The translations under genes were made by a program, and so were the position numbers. Of a DNA stretch of 64,000 nt, positions 51,408 through 59,948 are shown piece by piece. The stretch lies in NCBI GenBank assembly GCA_045640905.1, contig JAZUFW010000087.1, positions 1 through 64,000 of the forward strand, written 5' to 3'. The DNA is from JAILLW01 sp045640905. GTDB lineage: Bacteria > Bacillota > Clostridia > Lachnospirales > Lachnospiraceae. The notes under the pieces were generated by a model. That model was not told the origin of the DNA. It did not search any database and worked only from the letters and a program-made list of their open reading frames with translations. Position 1 is the stretch's first letter. Every line of letters starts with the position of its first letter.

Positions 51408-51464
51408 TGAAAAATGGCTATGAAATATCTCACATGCAAAAAGGAGCGTAAATCATTATATGCA

Positions 51465-51545
51465 CAATCGAGTAGGCGGGTTCCTACTCGATTGAACTTT
51501 GGCGTCAAATGGATATTTGTGGAAGCACAATATCCGCTTGACGCC
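51465..51545. other. Two large perfect stem-loops of unknown role
   Basis: Stem-loop 1 (51465-51494): 12-bp CAATCGAGTAGG stem with a 6-nt loop. Stem-loop 2 (51501-51545): GGCGTCAA/TTGACGCC outer stem, then a 10-bp inner stem with one bulged T and a GAAG loop. They lie between the terminator of the cyclic-nucleotide-domain gene and the ligase promoter. No ORF with a convincing ribosome site covers them. A small RNA, or the end of a vanished mobile element, is possible. Confidence 0.55.
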
Positions 51546-51556
51546 TTATCGCACAT

Positions 51557-51595
51557 AAAAAAGGATAAGTTTGCTTTTCCTGCAATCTTATCCTT
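51557..51595 (-). terminator. Terminator of the cyclic-nucleotide-domain gene
   Basis: 9-bp stem AAGGATAAG/CTTATCCTT with a 17-nt loop followed by TTTTTTATG on the minus strand, about 35 nt after the stop codon. Confidence 0.85.
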
Positions 51596-51628
51596 CTATT
51601 TTGACCTTCTGACCCCGTCCCCAAGGGT

Positions 51629-53902
51629 TCACGCATTTAAGAACTCAATCTGAGCTTCAATCTCCTCAGGGACTTCTTTTCCTGCGTTCTTAATCTTTTT
51701 AACAAGGTTATCCATTCTGTGAATCTTGGCTTTCTGTTTGGTATCATAGTGCTCTATCATATCCTTGTACATCGGATTAATCGACAGTTTATCGCGGGAA
51801 GCTTTCGAAAAAGGAACATATGTGAACATTATGCCTCGAGCGACCTTGTTTAATCTGGGTGAACCGTTACTTTCAAACTGCATCCATACGATATAGTCCC
51901 TGATAAACATTTCTCGGAAAGAATTCTTGCATCGGGTCATATCATTTTTAATCTTTTCCTTTGCCTCAGGAGACAATTCGTTGTTCTTTCTATAGTACTG
52001 AACATAATCGAAATATTCGGAAGTAAGTGACCTTTCGGAAACATCGTTCCATCTGGCTCCCTGAACACGTTTACACATTTCCCATCTAAACTGTCCGGTC
52101 AGACGAAGCAACTGTGTCTGTAGATCCTCCTGCTGGAATATGGAGCAAAACATCTTGGCGGGAGTAGTTCTTCTCTTTCCTTCGATTTCCTGCCACATAA
52201 TGCCACGGCTTCCTATATTCGGAGTAAGTATGATATCGGGAATAATCTCAATATCTATGTATTCTTTATTTATCACCGGATCCGCAAATACGGTTTCACG
52301 ATAAAAGGCTCCAAAATCAATATTTCGAATCATATTAATGCACTCGGAAACATTCGAAGCCGTAACCAGCATATTTTCGAAAGGCTTTAAAGCATTATGC
52401 TCCGAAAGCAGCGGACAGAATGTAGATATTCGACCCGTCGTCGTTTTATTAACGGTAGGAAATACATTCTCGAGTTCATATCTGACTCTTCCTTCAGGAT
52501 CTTTGAATAATGACGCTTCCTCTTCTTTGGAAATACGTTTGTTACGCATTTCTTCATGGAGATAATCCGCATAATCAGTCTCGAATTCATTTCTGCAAGG
52601 GTCTTTTTTGCCGTTATAAATATCAAGAAGCCATTCGAACATTGAATATATTCCGTTTTCGGGATCGGTCGGCAATTTTGAAATCAAATTATACAGATAA
52701 ACGGCGTTCTCCATACCTACCAGTTCTTCATCAACATATCCGAAGTTAAAGAACATTTTCAGCACGGCAGGAACATCCGAGTCCTTTGCAGCCTTTAGGA
52801 AAGCTGCTATATAAACCTCGTTAAATTCCTTGGCCAGGCGTTGTCTGAGTAACCTGACATCGTCCTCTGTTCCGTTCTTATTTACCGTCTTTTTATATTC
52901 GGTAACATGCTCATAAAATGCTTTCTTTATTTCTTCATCAGGCTCGGCATAATTCAAAATGGTATTCAAAGAATCATTTAAGCTTTCAGTCTGATTGCTT
53001 CCGTATATTTCTTCATTTTCCTTGTGATTCTGTGCAATTTGCTCGGCATTTTCAAGAACCTTTTTGTATTCGCTCTTTCGTCTGTCAAAAAATGATTCTT
53101 CACTGATACCTCGGGTCTCTGCCTGCATGAGGATATCTTCCATTGCACGGTAAATCTGCCCGATTGCCCGATCGTCCATTCCCAGCTTCTTAACTGCTTT
53201 GGTATACAATGAGACATACATTTCAAACATATCCAATGAATTCTCATTCATAAGAAGATTCAATATATCCGCCTCATAGCTTTCAATTTCACCGCTCAAA
53301 GAGATCATTTCGCGAATGTCACGACTGGACTTAACCATCAAACCGGTAATAAAATCACAGTTGGTGTTTCCAAGTTCGGACTGCTTTACTATCTCCTGCA
53401 AAATGGCATAATATCCCGTTACCCATTCGGGCAGAACATCTTCAAAACTAAACTGAGTTACTTCATCATAGTTTTCAAGTTCGCTCGGAGAAAGAGATAT
53501 TTTATCGCAAAACATCTTATAATCTTCATTGCAGGTGATTAAGTAATCTTTTAGACATTGATACTCGTTCTTTACCAAAAGATACTGTCCCGAGATGCTT
53601 TCGAGTTGACTGAATAACGATGCCAGAAAATACTTCGTTACATCTTTATTCTTTCCCAGAAAATCAGACACAGAGCCATCGAATTCATACGTCACCACAG
53701 AAGTTTTTTCGATAGCTTCATACTTTAACAAAGTATCCTTCGAGCTTAAGTCGGCCAATCCGACAATATCCCCGTTTTTCAAAAAATATTCACCGCCCGG
53801 AAAGGATGCCTTAATAAGCCCTTTAACCACCAAATACAAAGTATCTATTTTTTGTTCGGTTTCATATATAACTGTTCCCGCAGATATTTCTTTCATTCCC
53901 AT
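51629..53902 (-). CDS. Cyclic-nucleotide-binding-domain protein with large unrecognised C-terminal region
   Basis: 757 residues, GAGAGGT before the ATG. Residues about 1-115 form a CRP/cNMP-like beta barrel (SAGTVIYETEQKIDTLYLVV, KNGDIVGLADLSS). The canonical phosphate-binding cassette (GExxxxxxR[ST]A) is not evident, so ligand binding is uncertain. The remaining 640 residues are largely helical and charged, with no HTH, kinase, membrane helix or signal peptide. A more conserved-looking C-terminal part (about 490-700) contains IIPDIILTPNIGSRGIMWQE and LLRLTGQFRWEMCKRVQGAR. It is a single-gene unit. I do not recognise its function. Confidence 0.8.
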   Translation of the reverse strand: MGMKEISAGTVIYETEQKIDTLYLVVKGLIKASFPGGEYFLKNGDIVGLADLSSKDTLLKYEAIEKTSVVTYEFDGSVSDFLGKNKDVTKYFLASLFSQLESISGQYLLVKNEYQCLKDYLITCNEDYKMFCDKISLSPSELENYDEVTQFSFEDVLPEWVTGYYAILQEIVKQSELGNTNCDFITGLMVKSSRDIREMISLSGEIESYEADILNLLMNENSLDMFEMYVSLYTKAVKKLGMDDRAIGQIYRAMEDILMQAETRGISEESFFDRRKSEYKKVLENAEQIAQNHKENEEIYGSNQTESLNDSLNTILNYAEPDEEIKKAFYEHVTEYKKTVNKNGTEDDVRLLRQRLAKEFNEVYIAAFLKAAKDSDVPAVLKMFFNFGYVDEELVGMENAVYLYNLISKLPTDPENGIYSMFEWLLDIYNGKKDPCRNEFETDYADYLHEEMRNKRISKEEEASLFKDPEGRVRYELENVFPTVNKTTTGRISTFCPLLSEHNALKPFENMLVTASNVSECINMIRNIDFGAFYRETVFADPVINKEYIDIEIIPDIILTPNIGSRGIMWQEIEGKRRTTPAKMFCSIFQQEDLQTQLLRLTGQFRWEMCKRVQGARWNDVSERSLTSEYFDYVQYYRKNNELSPEAKEKIKNDMTRCKNSFREMFIRDYIVWMQFESNGSPRLNKVARGIMFTYVPFSKASRDKLSINPMYKDMIEHYDTKQKAKIHRMDNLVKKIKNAGKEVPEEIEAQIEFLNA

Positions 53903-53929
53903 AAAAATGTACCTCTCATACAGACTTTA

Positions 53930-53958
53930 AGTATACCATAAATACATGCGGAAATGAA
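53930..53958 (-). promoter_or_regulatory. Candidate promoter of the cyclic-nucleotide-domain gene
   Basis: Minus-strand TTCATT, 17 nt, TATACT, about 30 nt before the ATG, in the 104-bp divergent gap with tatD. Confidence 0.45.
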
Positions 53959-54006
53959 TAATACGGAAAGATGTGATACACTATACATTAAAAAGAGGAA
54001 CAACTT

Positions 54007-54798
54007 ATGATTTTTGATACACACGCTCATTATGACGATAAAGCTTTTGATGAAGATCGCGACACTCTGATACCGGCTCTTAGGGACGATGGTGTCGAGG
54101 GATTCGTAAATGTAGGCGCCGAATATCAAGGCTGCCTTGACTCATTAAAAATCGCACAGCAATACCCTTTTGCGTACTGTGCCATAGGCATTCACCCGTC
54201 GGAAGTCGAAAAAATGACTGAAGAAAAGTTGAATGAACTAAAGCAATTATGCTTGGACAACGCCATATATAATGGTGGAAAAGTGGTAAGCGTCGGCGAA
54301 ATAGGTCTCGACTATTTCTATGAAGAGCCGCCAAAAGAGATTCAGAAAGAATGGTTCATACGTCAGATTCAGATGGCACGCGATGTCAGTCTTCCCATGA
54401 TTATTCATTCAAGAGATGCTGCAAAGGATACTCTTGATATCCTGAAAGAACAGCATGCCGAAGAGATTGGAGGAATAATCCACTGCTTTTCATACTCTCC
54501 CGAAATGGCCACAGAATACCTGAATATGGGATTCTATGTCGGAATTGGCGGAGTATTGACGTTTAAGAATGCCAAGAAACTGATCGATGTAGTGAATATG
54601 CTACCGATGGACAGAATTGTCCTCGAAACAGATTGTCCGTATCTGGCTCCCGTACCGCATCGCGGAGAAAGAAACGATTCAAGAAACATCAAGTATGTCG
54701 TATCAGCCCTGTCACAGATTAAAGATATACCCGAAGAAGAAATCATCAAAATTACCACCGAAAACGCAAAGAGAGTATACGGAATATGCCAACCTTAG
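54007..54798 (+). CDS. tatD: TatD family metal-dependent hydrolase
   Basis: 263 residues with GAGGAA before the ATG. TatD proteins are magnesium-dependent 3'-5' DNases implicated in DNA repair and RNA quality control. Metal ligands are visible in FDTHAHYDDKAF, GEIGLDYFYE, MIIHSRDA, IIHCFSY and LETDCPYLAP. Its end overlaps the start of ksgA by 13 nt, the common tatD-ksgA arrangement of Firmicutes, so they are co-transcribed. Confidence 0.95.
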   Translation: MIFDTHAHYDDKAFDEDRDTLIPALRDDGVEGFVNVGAEYQGCLDSLKIAQQYPFAYCAIGIHPSEVEKMTEEKLNELKQLCLDNAIYNGGKVVSVGEIGLDYFYEEPPKEIQKEWFIRQIQMARDVSLPMIIHSRDAAKDTLDILKEQHAEEIGGIIHCFSYSPEMATEYLNMGFYVGIGGVLTFKNAKKLIDVVNMLPMDRIVLETDCPYLAPVPHRGERNDSRNIKYVVSALSQIKDIPEEEIIKITTENAKRVYGICQP

Positions 54799-55640
54799 AT
54801 AACATTTCGGGAACCTTAAAAATTCTCGATAAATACAACTTCAATTTTCAAAAACGTTTTGGACAGAATTTCTTAATAGATGCTCATATCCTGGACAAGA
54901 TAGTGAGTGGCGCCGAAGTAACAAAAGAAGATACCGTCCTTGAAATCGGTCCGGGTATCGGTACCATGACACAATATCTGGCCGAACGCGCCAAAAAAGT
55001 CATCGCAGTAGAAATAGATAAAGCCCTTATTCCCATTTTGAGCGATACTTTGTCTATGTATGATAATGTAACAATAATAAATGAAGATATTCTCAAACTC
55101 GATATTAACCGTTTGGTATCCGAAGAGAACGACAATAAACCCATTAAAGTAGTAGCAAATCTTCCTTACTACATTACTACTCCCATTATTATGGGATTAT
55201 TTGAATCGCACGTAAAAATAGACAGCATAACCGTTATGGTTCAAAAAGAAGTGGCAAAAAGGATGCAGGAAGGTCCCGGATCAAAAGACTACGGTGCATT
55301 ATCTTTGGCTGTTTCATTCTATTCGAAGCCCGAAATAATAACCATAGTATCTCCCGAATGCTTTATTCCTAAACCGAATGTCGAATCGGCAGTCATTCGA
55401 CTAAAGTCGCATGAAAACCCTCCTGTCAATGTAAAAGACGAAAAATTCATGTTTGCCATAATTCGTGCTTCATTTAACCAGCGCAGAAAAACTTTGGCTA
55501 ACAGTTTGGTAAACGGTGGACTGGGATTGGATCGTGAACAGGTAAAAGAAGCCTTAAACAAGATGAATCTGGATGAAAATATCCGCGGTGAAAGACTGTC
55601 TTTGTCCGAATTTGCTGCTTTATCGGATTATTTAAAATAA
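54786..55640 (+). CDS. rsmA: 16S rRNA (adenine1518/1519-N6)-dimethyltransferase
   Basis: 284 residues (also called KsgA). It dimethylates two adjacent adenines in the 3' hairpin of 16S rRNA during small-subunit assembly. FQKRFGQNFLID is the family start; the SAM-binding motif is VLEIGPGIGTMTQYLAE, with EIDKALIPIL; the catalytic motif is NLPYYITTPI. A C-terminal helical domain (FNQRRKTLANSL) is complete. The ATG lies inside tatD, preceded by AGAGAG. Confidence 0.97.
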   Translation: MPTLDNISGTLKILDKYNFNFQKRFGQNFLIDAHILDKIVSGAEVTKEDTVLEIGPGIGTMTQYLAERAKKVIAVEIDKALIPILSDTLSMYDNVTIINEDILKLDINRLVSEENDNKPIKVVANLPYYITTPIIMGLFESHVKIDSITVMVQKEVAKRMQEGPGSKDYGALSLAVSFYSKPEIITIVSPECFIPKPNVESAVIRLKSHENPPVNVKDEKFMFAIIRASFNQRRKTLANSLVNGGLGLDREQVKEALNKMNLDENIRGERLSLSEFAALSDYLK

Positions 55641-55657
55641 AAAAATAAAATTTATGC

Positions 55658-55686
55658 TTGCATTTGGAAAAACACTATATTATAAT
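55658..55686 (+). promoter_or_regulatory. Promoter of the tRNA-Lys gene
   Basis: TTGCAT, 17 nt, TATAAT, 32 nt before the tRNA 5' end. Confidence 0.75.
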
Positions 55687-55718
55687 AACACTTGCGTTTC
55701 GCGATAAAACATATATAT

Positions 55719-55791
55719 GCACCGCTAGCTCAGTTGGTAGAGCACCTGACTCTTAATCAGGGTGTCCAGGGTTCGAACCCCTGGCGGTGTA
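55719..55791 (+). tRNA. tRNA-Lys, anticodon CTT
   Basis: 73 nt cloverleaf. Acceptor GCACCGC pairs with GCGGTGT (first pair G-U), D-arm GCTCAGTTGGTAGAGC, anticodon stem CCTGA/TCAGG around CTCTTAA, T-arm with GGTTCGAACC, discriminator A. The anticodon CTT reads AAG. The 3' CCA is not encoded. Confidence 0.97.
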
Positions 55792-55850
55792 CGCTGAAGG
55801 TCTTGGATTTGCATTGTGCGGATTCAGGATTTTCTTTTTTATAAATAATA

Positions 55851-55878
55851 AAGAAGGTTCCGATATCGGAACCTTCTT
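55851..55878. terminator. Bidirectional terminator between tRNA-Lys and the EAL gene
   Basis: 28-nt perfect palindrome (arms AAGAAGGTTCCGAT) with T-rich tails on both sides, so it can end both the tRNA transcript and the convergent EAL-protein transcript. Confidence 0.85.
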
Positions 55879-55893
55879 CATTTTTATAATTCT

Positions 55894-58800
55894 TTATAAT
55901 AATTTCTCAAACTCTTCGGCCGGCATCGGTTTATAGAAGAAATAACCTTGGACACAAGTTCCGCCCTGTTCTCTGATAAACTGAACCTGCTCTTCCGTTT
56001 CCACGCCTTCTGAAACAGTGGTAAATTCCAGATTCTTGGTTAATTGAATGATTGCGGAAATAATGGCCTTTGATTTCTTATCCATCTCATTTTTCATAAA
56101 GAAACCGCCGTCTATCTTAATCACATCTACGGGTAATTCTTTCATGAAATTCAAGGTAGAATATCCGGAACCGAAATCATCCATTGAAATAACAAATCCT
56201 ATATCCTTTAATCGTTTTATCATCTCAATAAGTCGTTCGGTATCTTCGAAGAATACGCTCTCCGTAATTTCCAATTCTATTTGAGACGGTTTAAGCTCAT
56301 ACTTCTCGCTCAACGCCTTCATCCTGTTCGGAAGTTCATCATTAAGCAGATGAAGTCGGCTGACATTAACCGAAACAAGCGGAATCTTCTTTCCCTCTTC
56401 CAACCATTTATGCATGTAAGCGAATGTCTGCTCATAAACATATGTATCTATGTCTACAACCATTCCGGTCTTTTCAGCCAAAGGAATAAATAAGCCGGGA
56501 GAAACCATCTTGCCGTCGGAATCCTGCATTCTGACCAAAGCCTCGGCTCCAATTATTGAGCCGTCATCCACATCAACCTTAGGCTGGAAATATACTTTAA
56601 AGCCTCCGGTAGACAGGGCCTGCTTCATCTTCTTTTGAAGTGCTGCTTCTTCTTGTTCCTTTATTACAAATTCATGAGAATATGTATAAAAACCACCCTG
56701 TTTACTGATATCCTGGCTGGCAACCGCGCGTGCCTTCATGGCATTATCAACGCATTGGTTCACATATTCATCTTCGTCAGATATTAAATACTGTCCGGCA
56801 AAACAATTAATCTCTATATTGGGATTGGTCTTTCGGAATTCATCCGTCAGTAATCCCGAACATATCTTAAAGTAATCCTTTAATGCATCATCGGCCTTTT
56901 TCTTCAAAAGAACAAAATCATCGCCCTTTATTCTGCAAAGAAGTTCGCCCTCTTTCAAATCGCGCTTCATGATTTTGGCGAATTCCTTCAGAACCTCGTC
57001 TCCGACAACATATCCGTATTCATCATTAATCTTCGAAAACTCATGGATACCTGCACAAACAATAGTAAACTGGTCATCCTTTTTCATAAGTGACTTCGTA
57101 GCACCTACGATGAATTTATCAAAACTGTCCGCAACCGTTAAGGAATCCTCTCCCTTAACTTTATAGAGAAATTCGGTTACATCGGAAACACAAACAAGAA
57201 CATCCTTATCCTTATTTGTATATTTCATCGGAGTAGCGGTCAACGTATACCATTTGTCGAGATAATCATCATAAAACTCGGTAGTGTTTTCCGCAGACAA
57301 ATCCTTTAAAACAGGGCAGCATGCACAAGGCTCCGGATTATCGATGCATTCATAGCATTTTCTGCCGTATGACATCTTCTTAAATACTTCCTTTGCCGCC
57401 TTGCTCACATATTTAACTTCATAAGTATCTCTGTCTATTATGTAATATACAATCTTCTGAGAATCCATTACATTACGGTTAATAATAGCTTCAGCTTCAA
57501 GCTGTTGCTTAACCATATGTCCCAAAAGATATGAGCTGATCAGGTGAACAATACTCTTTAAGGTTGCTATTTCATTTGCCTTAAATACATGCTCCTCATA
57601 AGTTTCAAATGAAATAAGGCCTGCCATCGAAGAAGAGTCCATGATGGAGAACAAAATCGCCGAAACCGGAGGATTCTTTAATTGTACTATCTCTCTGAAG
57701 AAGTCCAGCGTCTGAGATCTGCCGTCCTCAAAAATAAGGTACCCTTCTTCATCCTGCTCTTTTTCAAGCTGTTCCCAGATATATGTATTAATTACATTTT
57801 GGGAACTCGTTATGCTCTTATTGTCCTTTTCCCAATAAACACTGATATCTATCAAATCAGAAGCGTCATCTCTTTCATGAAGAATGGCTCTGTCTATTCC
57901 GTAATGAAGACCAACCTCTTCAAAAATCTGACCGACAGCTTCTTTAATATCATTTTCTTTGGATAAAGTATCGAATGCGAAATCAAACAGTTTCTTATTG
58001 ATTTTGCTGTTTGATTTAACCTGTCTTGATTCATCCTCATCAAAGGAACCCATCTTCATATAGGTATATCCTGCGAAAATCTCTTTCATCGACGGATAAT
58101 CAAAATCAAGATAGCAATCACCACCGGCCTTTTTAGCTTTTAACAAGGCAATATCGGCACGTGAATAAAGCAAATCGAATTCTCTGCCGTTATCCGGATA
58201 GAAAGCTATTCCTGCAGAAACAGATACCTGTCTTTCGTCTCTGATGGGCACATTAACCGGTAATCTCTGTCTTAGCTGTTCTACCAGTTCATGAACCTTT
58301 TCCTTTGAAATATCATCACAGAATACTATGAACTGGTCACCTGCTATTCTTCCGACCAAATCCTTCGACATAAAGTTGGTATATATAACTCCGGAAATTG
58401 TCTGCAAAACTATATCGCCATACATCTTTCCGAACGAATCGTTTATTTCCTTAAATCTGTCAACATCAATCAGAATAATAGCCTTCTGAAGGCCATCGTC
58501 CTTTGCAAAATTCTCATTGATGAGCTCACGTATTTTTTCTCTGTTATATAATCCTGTCAATGCGTCCTGCGTTAATTCACGGGAAACGTTTGTATCCTTT
58601 TCCTTTTCACGGGTAATATCAAATCTTCGTCCGTAAACCTTGACAGGCTTTCCTTCTTCGTCATAAACGGTATGAGCCATCTGCCTGAACCATTTAATCT
58701 GATAGTCCTCGGCTACCGCTCTGTATTCGGCAGTAATATGCTCTTTTCCTGCTGCCATTTCAGCACAAAAAACATCAAAAATAGGGATATCGTCTTCATG

Positions 58801-59034
58801 AATCAGACGCATATCCTTAATAGAATTACAATAATCGGATAATTCCTTGCAGACAGAACCATTGCCATCTTGCGATGACAAATAATCATACTCCATAGTA
58901 TCGGTCGCAATATCATATACCCATCCGGAGTTACCAAAAAAACTTTTAATCATGGCATCGCGGCTTGCGAACGTTTCTCCTTCGGTTTTCTGACTGCCGA
59001 TATTTTTATTTGTGGTTTGTTCAAAAGTATCCAT
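55894..59034 (-). CDS. Multidomain PAS-GGDEF-GAF-PAS-GGDEF-EAL protein (probable c-di-GMP phosphodiesterase)
   Basis: 1046 residues, no membrane helix. Order: PAS (about 40-145), GGDEF (about 155-315) with degenerate signature AGDQF at 231-235, GAF-like (about 340-510), PAS with a five-cysteine cluster (CYECIDNPEPCACCP), GGDEF with degenerate signature KGDDF, and EAL at the C-terminus. EAL catalytic pieces are complete: GAEALVRMQ, SVNVSRLHL, LEITESVF, SMDDFGSGYS, VIKIDG and SEGVETEEQ. It should therefore hydrolyse c-di-GMP rather than make it. AAAGGT precedes the ATG and the gene is monocistronic. Confidence 0.92.
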   Translation of the reverse strand: MDTFEQTTNKNIGSQKTEGETFASRDAMIKSFFGNSGWVYDIATDTMEYDYLSSQDGNGSVCKELSDYCNSIKDMRLIHEDDIPIFDVFCAEMAAGKEHITAEYRAVAEDYQIKWFRQMAHTVYDEEGKPVKVYGRRFDITREKEKDTNVSRELTQDALTGLYNREKIRELINENFAKDDGLQKAIILIDVDRFKEINDSFGKMYGDIVLQTISGVIYTNFMSKDLVGRIAGDQFIVFCDDISKEKVHELVEQLRQRLPVNVPIRDERQVSVSAGIAFYPDNGREFDLLYSRADIALLKAKKAGGDCYLDFDYPSMKEIFAGYTYMKMGSFDEDESRQVKSNSKINKKLFDFAFDTLSKENDIKEAVGQIFEEVGLHYGIDRAILHERDDASDLIDISVYWEKDNKSITSSQNVINTYIWEQLEKEQDEEGYLIFEDGRSQTLDFFREIVQLKNPPVSAILFSIMDSSSMAGLISFETYEEHVFKANEIATLKSIVHLISSYLLGHMVKQQLEAEAIINRNVMDSQKIVYYIIDRDTYEVKYVSKAAKEVFKKMSYGRKCYECIDNPEPCACCPVLKDLSAENTTEFYDDYLDKWYTLTATPMKYTNKDKDVLVCVSDVTEFLYKVKGEDSLTVADSFDKFIVGATKSLMKKDDQFTIVCAGIHEFSKINDEYGYVVGDEVLKEFAKIMKRDLKEGELLCRIKGDDFVLLKKKADDALKDYFKICSGLLTDEFRKTNPNIEINCFAGQYLISDEDEYVNQCVDNAMKARAVASQDISKQGGFYTYSHEFVIKEQEEAALQKKMKQALSTGGFKVYFQPKVDVDDGSIIGAEALVRMQDSDGKMVSPGLFIPLAEKTGMVVDIDTYVYEQTFAYMHKWLEEGKKIPLVSVNVSRLHLLNDELPNRMKALSEKYELKPSQIELEITESVFFEDTERLIEMIKRLKDIGFVISMDDFGSGYSTLNFMKELPVDVIKIDGGFFMKNEMDKKSKAIISAIIQLTKNLEFTTVSEGVETEEQVQFIREQGGTCVQGYFFYKPMPAEEFEKLL

Positions 59035-59083
59035 AAAAAATTAACCTTTGTCGTATGCCTAAAGTAGCAAATAAACCTTTATA

Positions 59084-59112
59084 ATTGTACCATTTGTGAA
59101 ACGAATTTACAA
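59084..59112 (-). promoter_or_regulatory. Promoter of the EAL-protein gene
   Basis: Minus-strand TTGTAA, 17 nt, TACAAT, about 50 nt before the ATG. Confidence 0.6.
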
Positions 59113-59179
59113 ACGTAGAAAATCAAAGTAATGCAATATTCTCATTTTTGAAACAAATCATCAAAAAAGTGAACTATTG

Positions 59180-59944
59180 TTATTTACGAATTAATAACCC
59201 TAAAAGATACAGTACTCCGTATACTATCGGTTGATGCAACATATATATGAGGAGGGAATGTCGCCCTATAAATGACAGCGGCTTAATTTCAAGTCTGAGC
59301 ACCTTGAAGTTCTTCACTTTGTCCGAAAGAATCATGTACGCAAAATATCCAACCGCGAACAGGAAAACCCAAGGGATAAATGAAAAATAATCGCTCGAAT
59401 AAAAACCGGGATCTGTAAATCCCAAAAAGGTCATCAGATAACCTTTGTAGAATTTTTCAGGTAAAGGGCAAATCTGCAAAGATTCAAATCCGAGCCGGCC
59501 TTCATTAATATTTCGTGTGACAAAAAATGCACCAAAGCTGATGACCAGGCCTATAATCCCCACCGGTTTACTATGAGGAATAATTCTGTCTATGACACAC
59601 ATCAATAAAATACTGCTTCCTATCAGCCACAAAACCCCGAATATATCTCTGGCATCATAAATGACCAGGCAGGTGACAATCGTAATAACTATTCCTCCCC
59701 CCAAAGCCAGAAGTCCTCTTTTTATATGATGTTTACCCAGTGAAAAACAGAATCCGGAAAGCAGAATAAACGTATAGCATATACTCTGCTGCCACCAATA
59801 GGCCGGCACAGAGTTCATAAAAGACATGGAAAAACCAAATCCGATATACATGATATCCCAGCAGGCATGAAATATTATCATACTGATAATGGTTATTCCG
59901 CGGATTGTATCAAGAAGAACAAGTCTCCCCCCTTGTTTTTCCAT
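59180..59944 (-). CDS. Membrane acyltransferase-like protein (HGSNAT catalytic-domain/DUF1624 family)
   Basis: 254 residues from the ATG at 59944, chosen because it directly follows the SDR stop with GGGGATAAGGAT as ribosome site; a longer start lies inside the SDR gene. About seven or eight hydrophobic helices. The N-terminal LLDTIRGITIISMIIFHACWD and the late HSLLIYMLHQPIVYG carry the conserved Asp/Arg and His of the heparan-alpha-glucosaminide N-acetyltransferase-like family, which moves acetyl groups across membranes. The acceptor here is unknown. Last gene of a four-gene envelope cluster. Confidence 0.85.
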   Translation of the reverse strand: MEKQGGRLVLLDTIRGITIISMIIFHACWDIMYIGFGFSMSFMNSVPAYWWQQSICYTFILLSGFCFSLGKHHIKRGLLALGGGIVITIVTCLVIYDARDIFGVLWLIGSSILLMCVIDRIIPHSKPVGIIGLVISFGAFFVTRNINEGRLGFESLQICPLPEKFYKGYLMTFLGFTDPGFYSSDYFSFIPWVFLFAVGYFAYMILSDKVKNFKVLRLEIKPLSFIGRHSLLIYMLHQPIVYGVLYLLGLLIRK

Positions 59945-59948
59945 ATCC

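Noticed and set aside
51414..51653. 79-codon plus-strand frame across the two stem-loops
   Set aside because: It reads through two hairpins and a terminator and into the end of the opposite gene; the best AAGGAG lies too far from any of its ATGs, and the composition is not protein-like.
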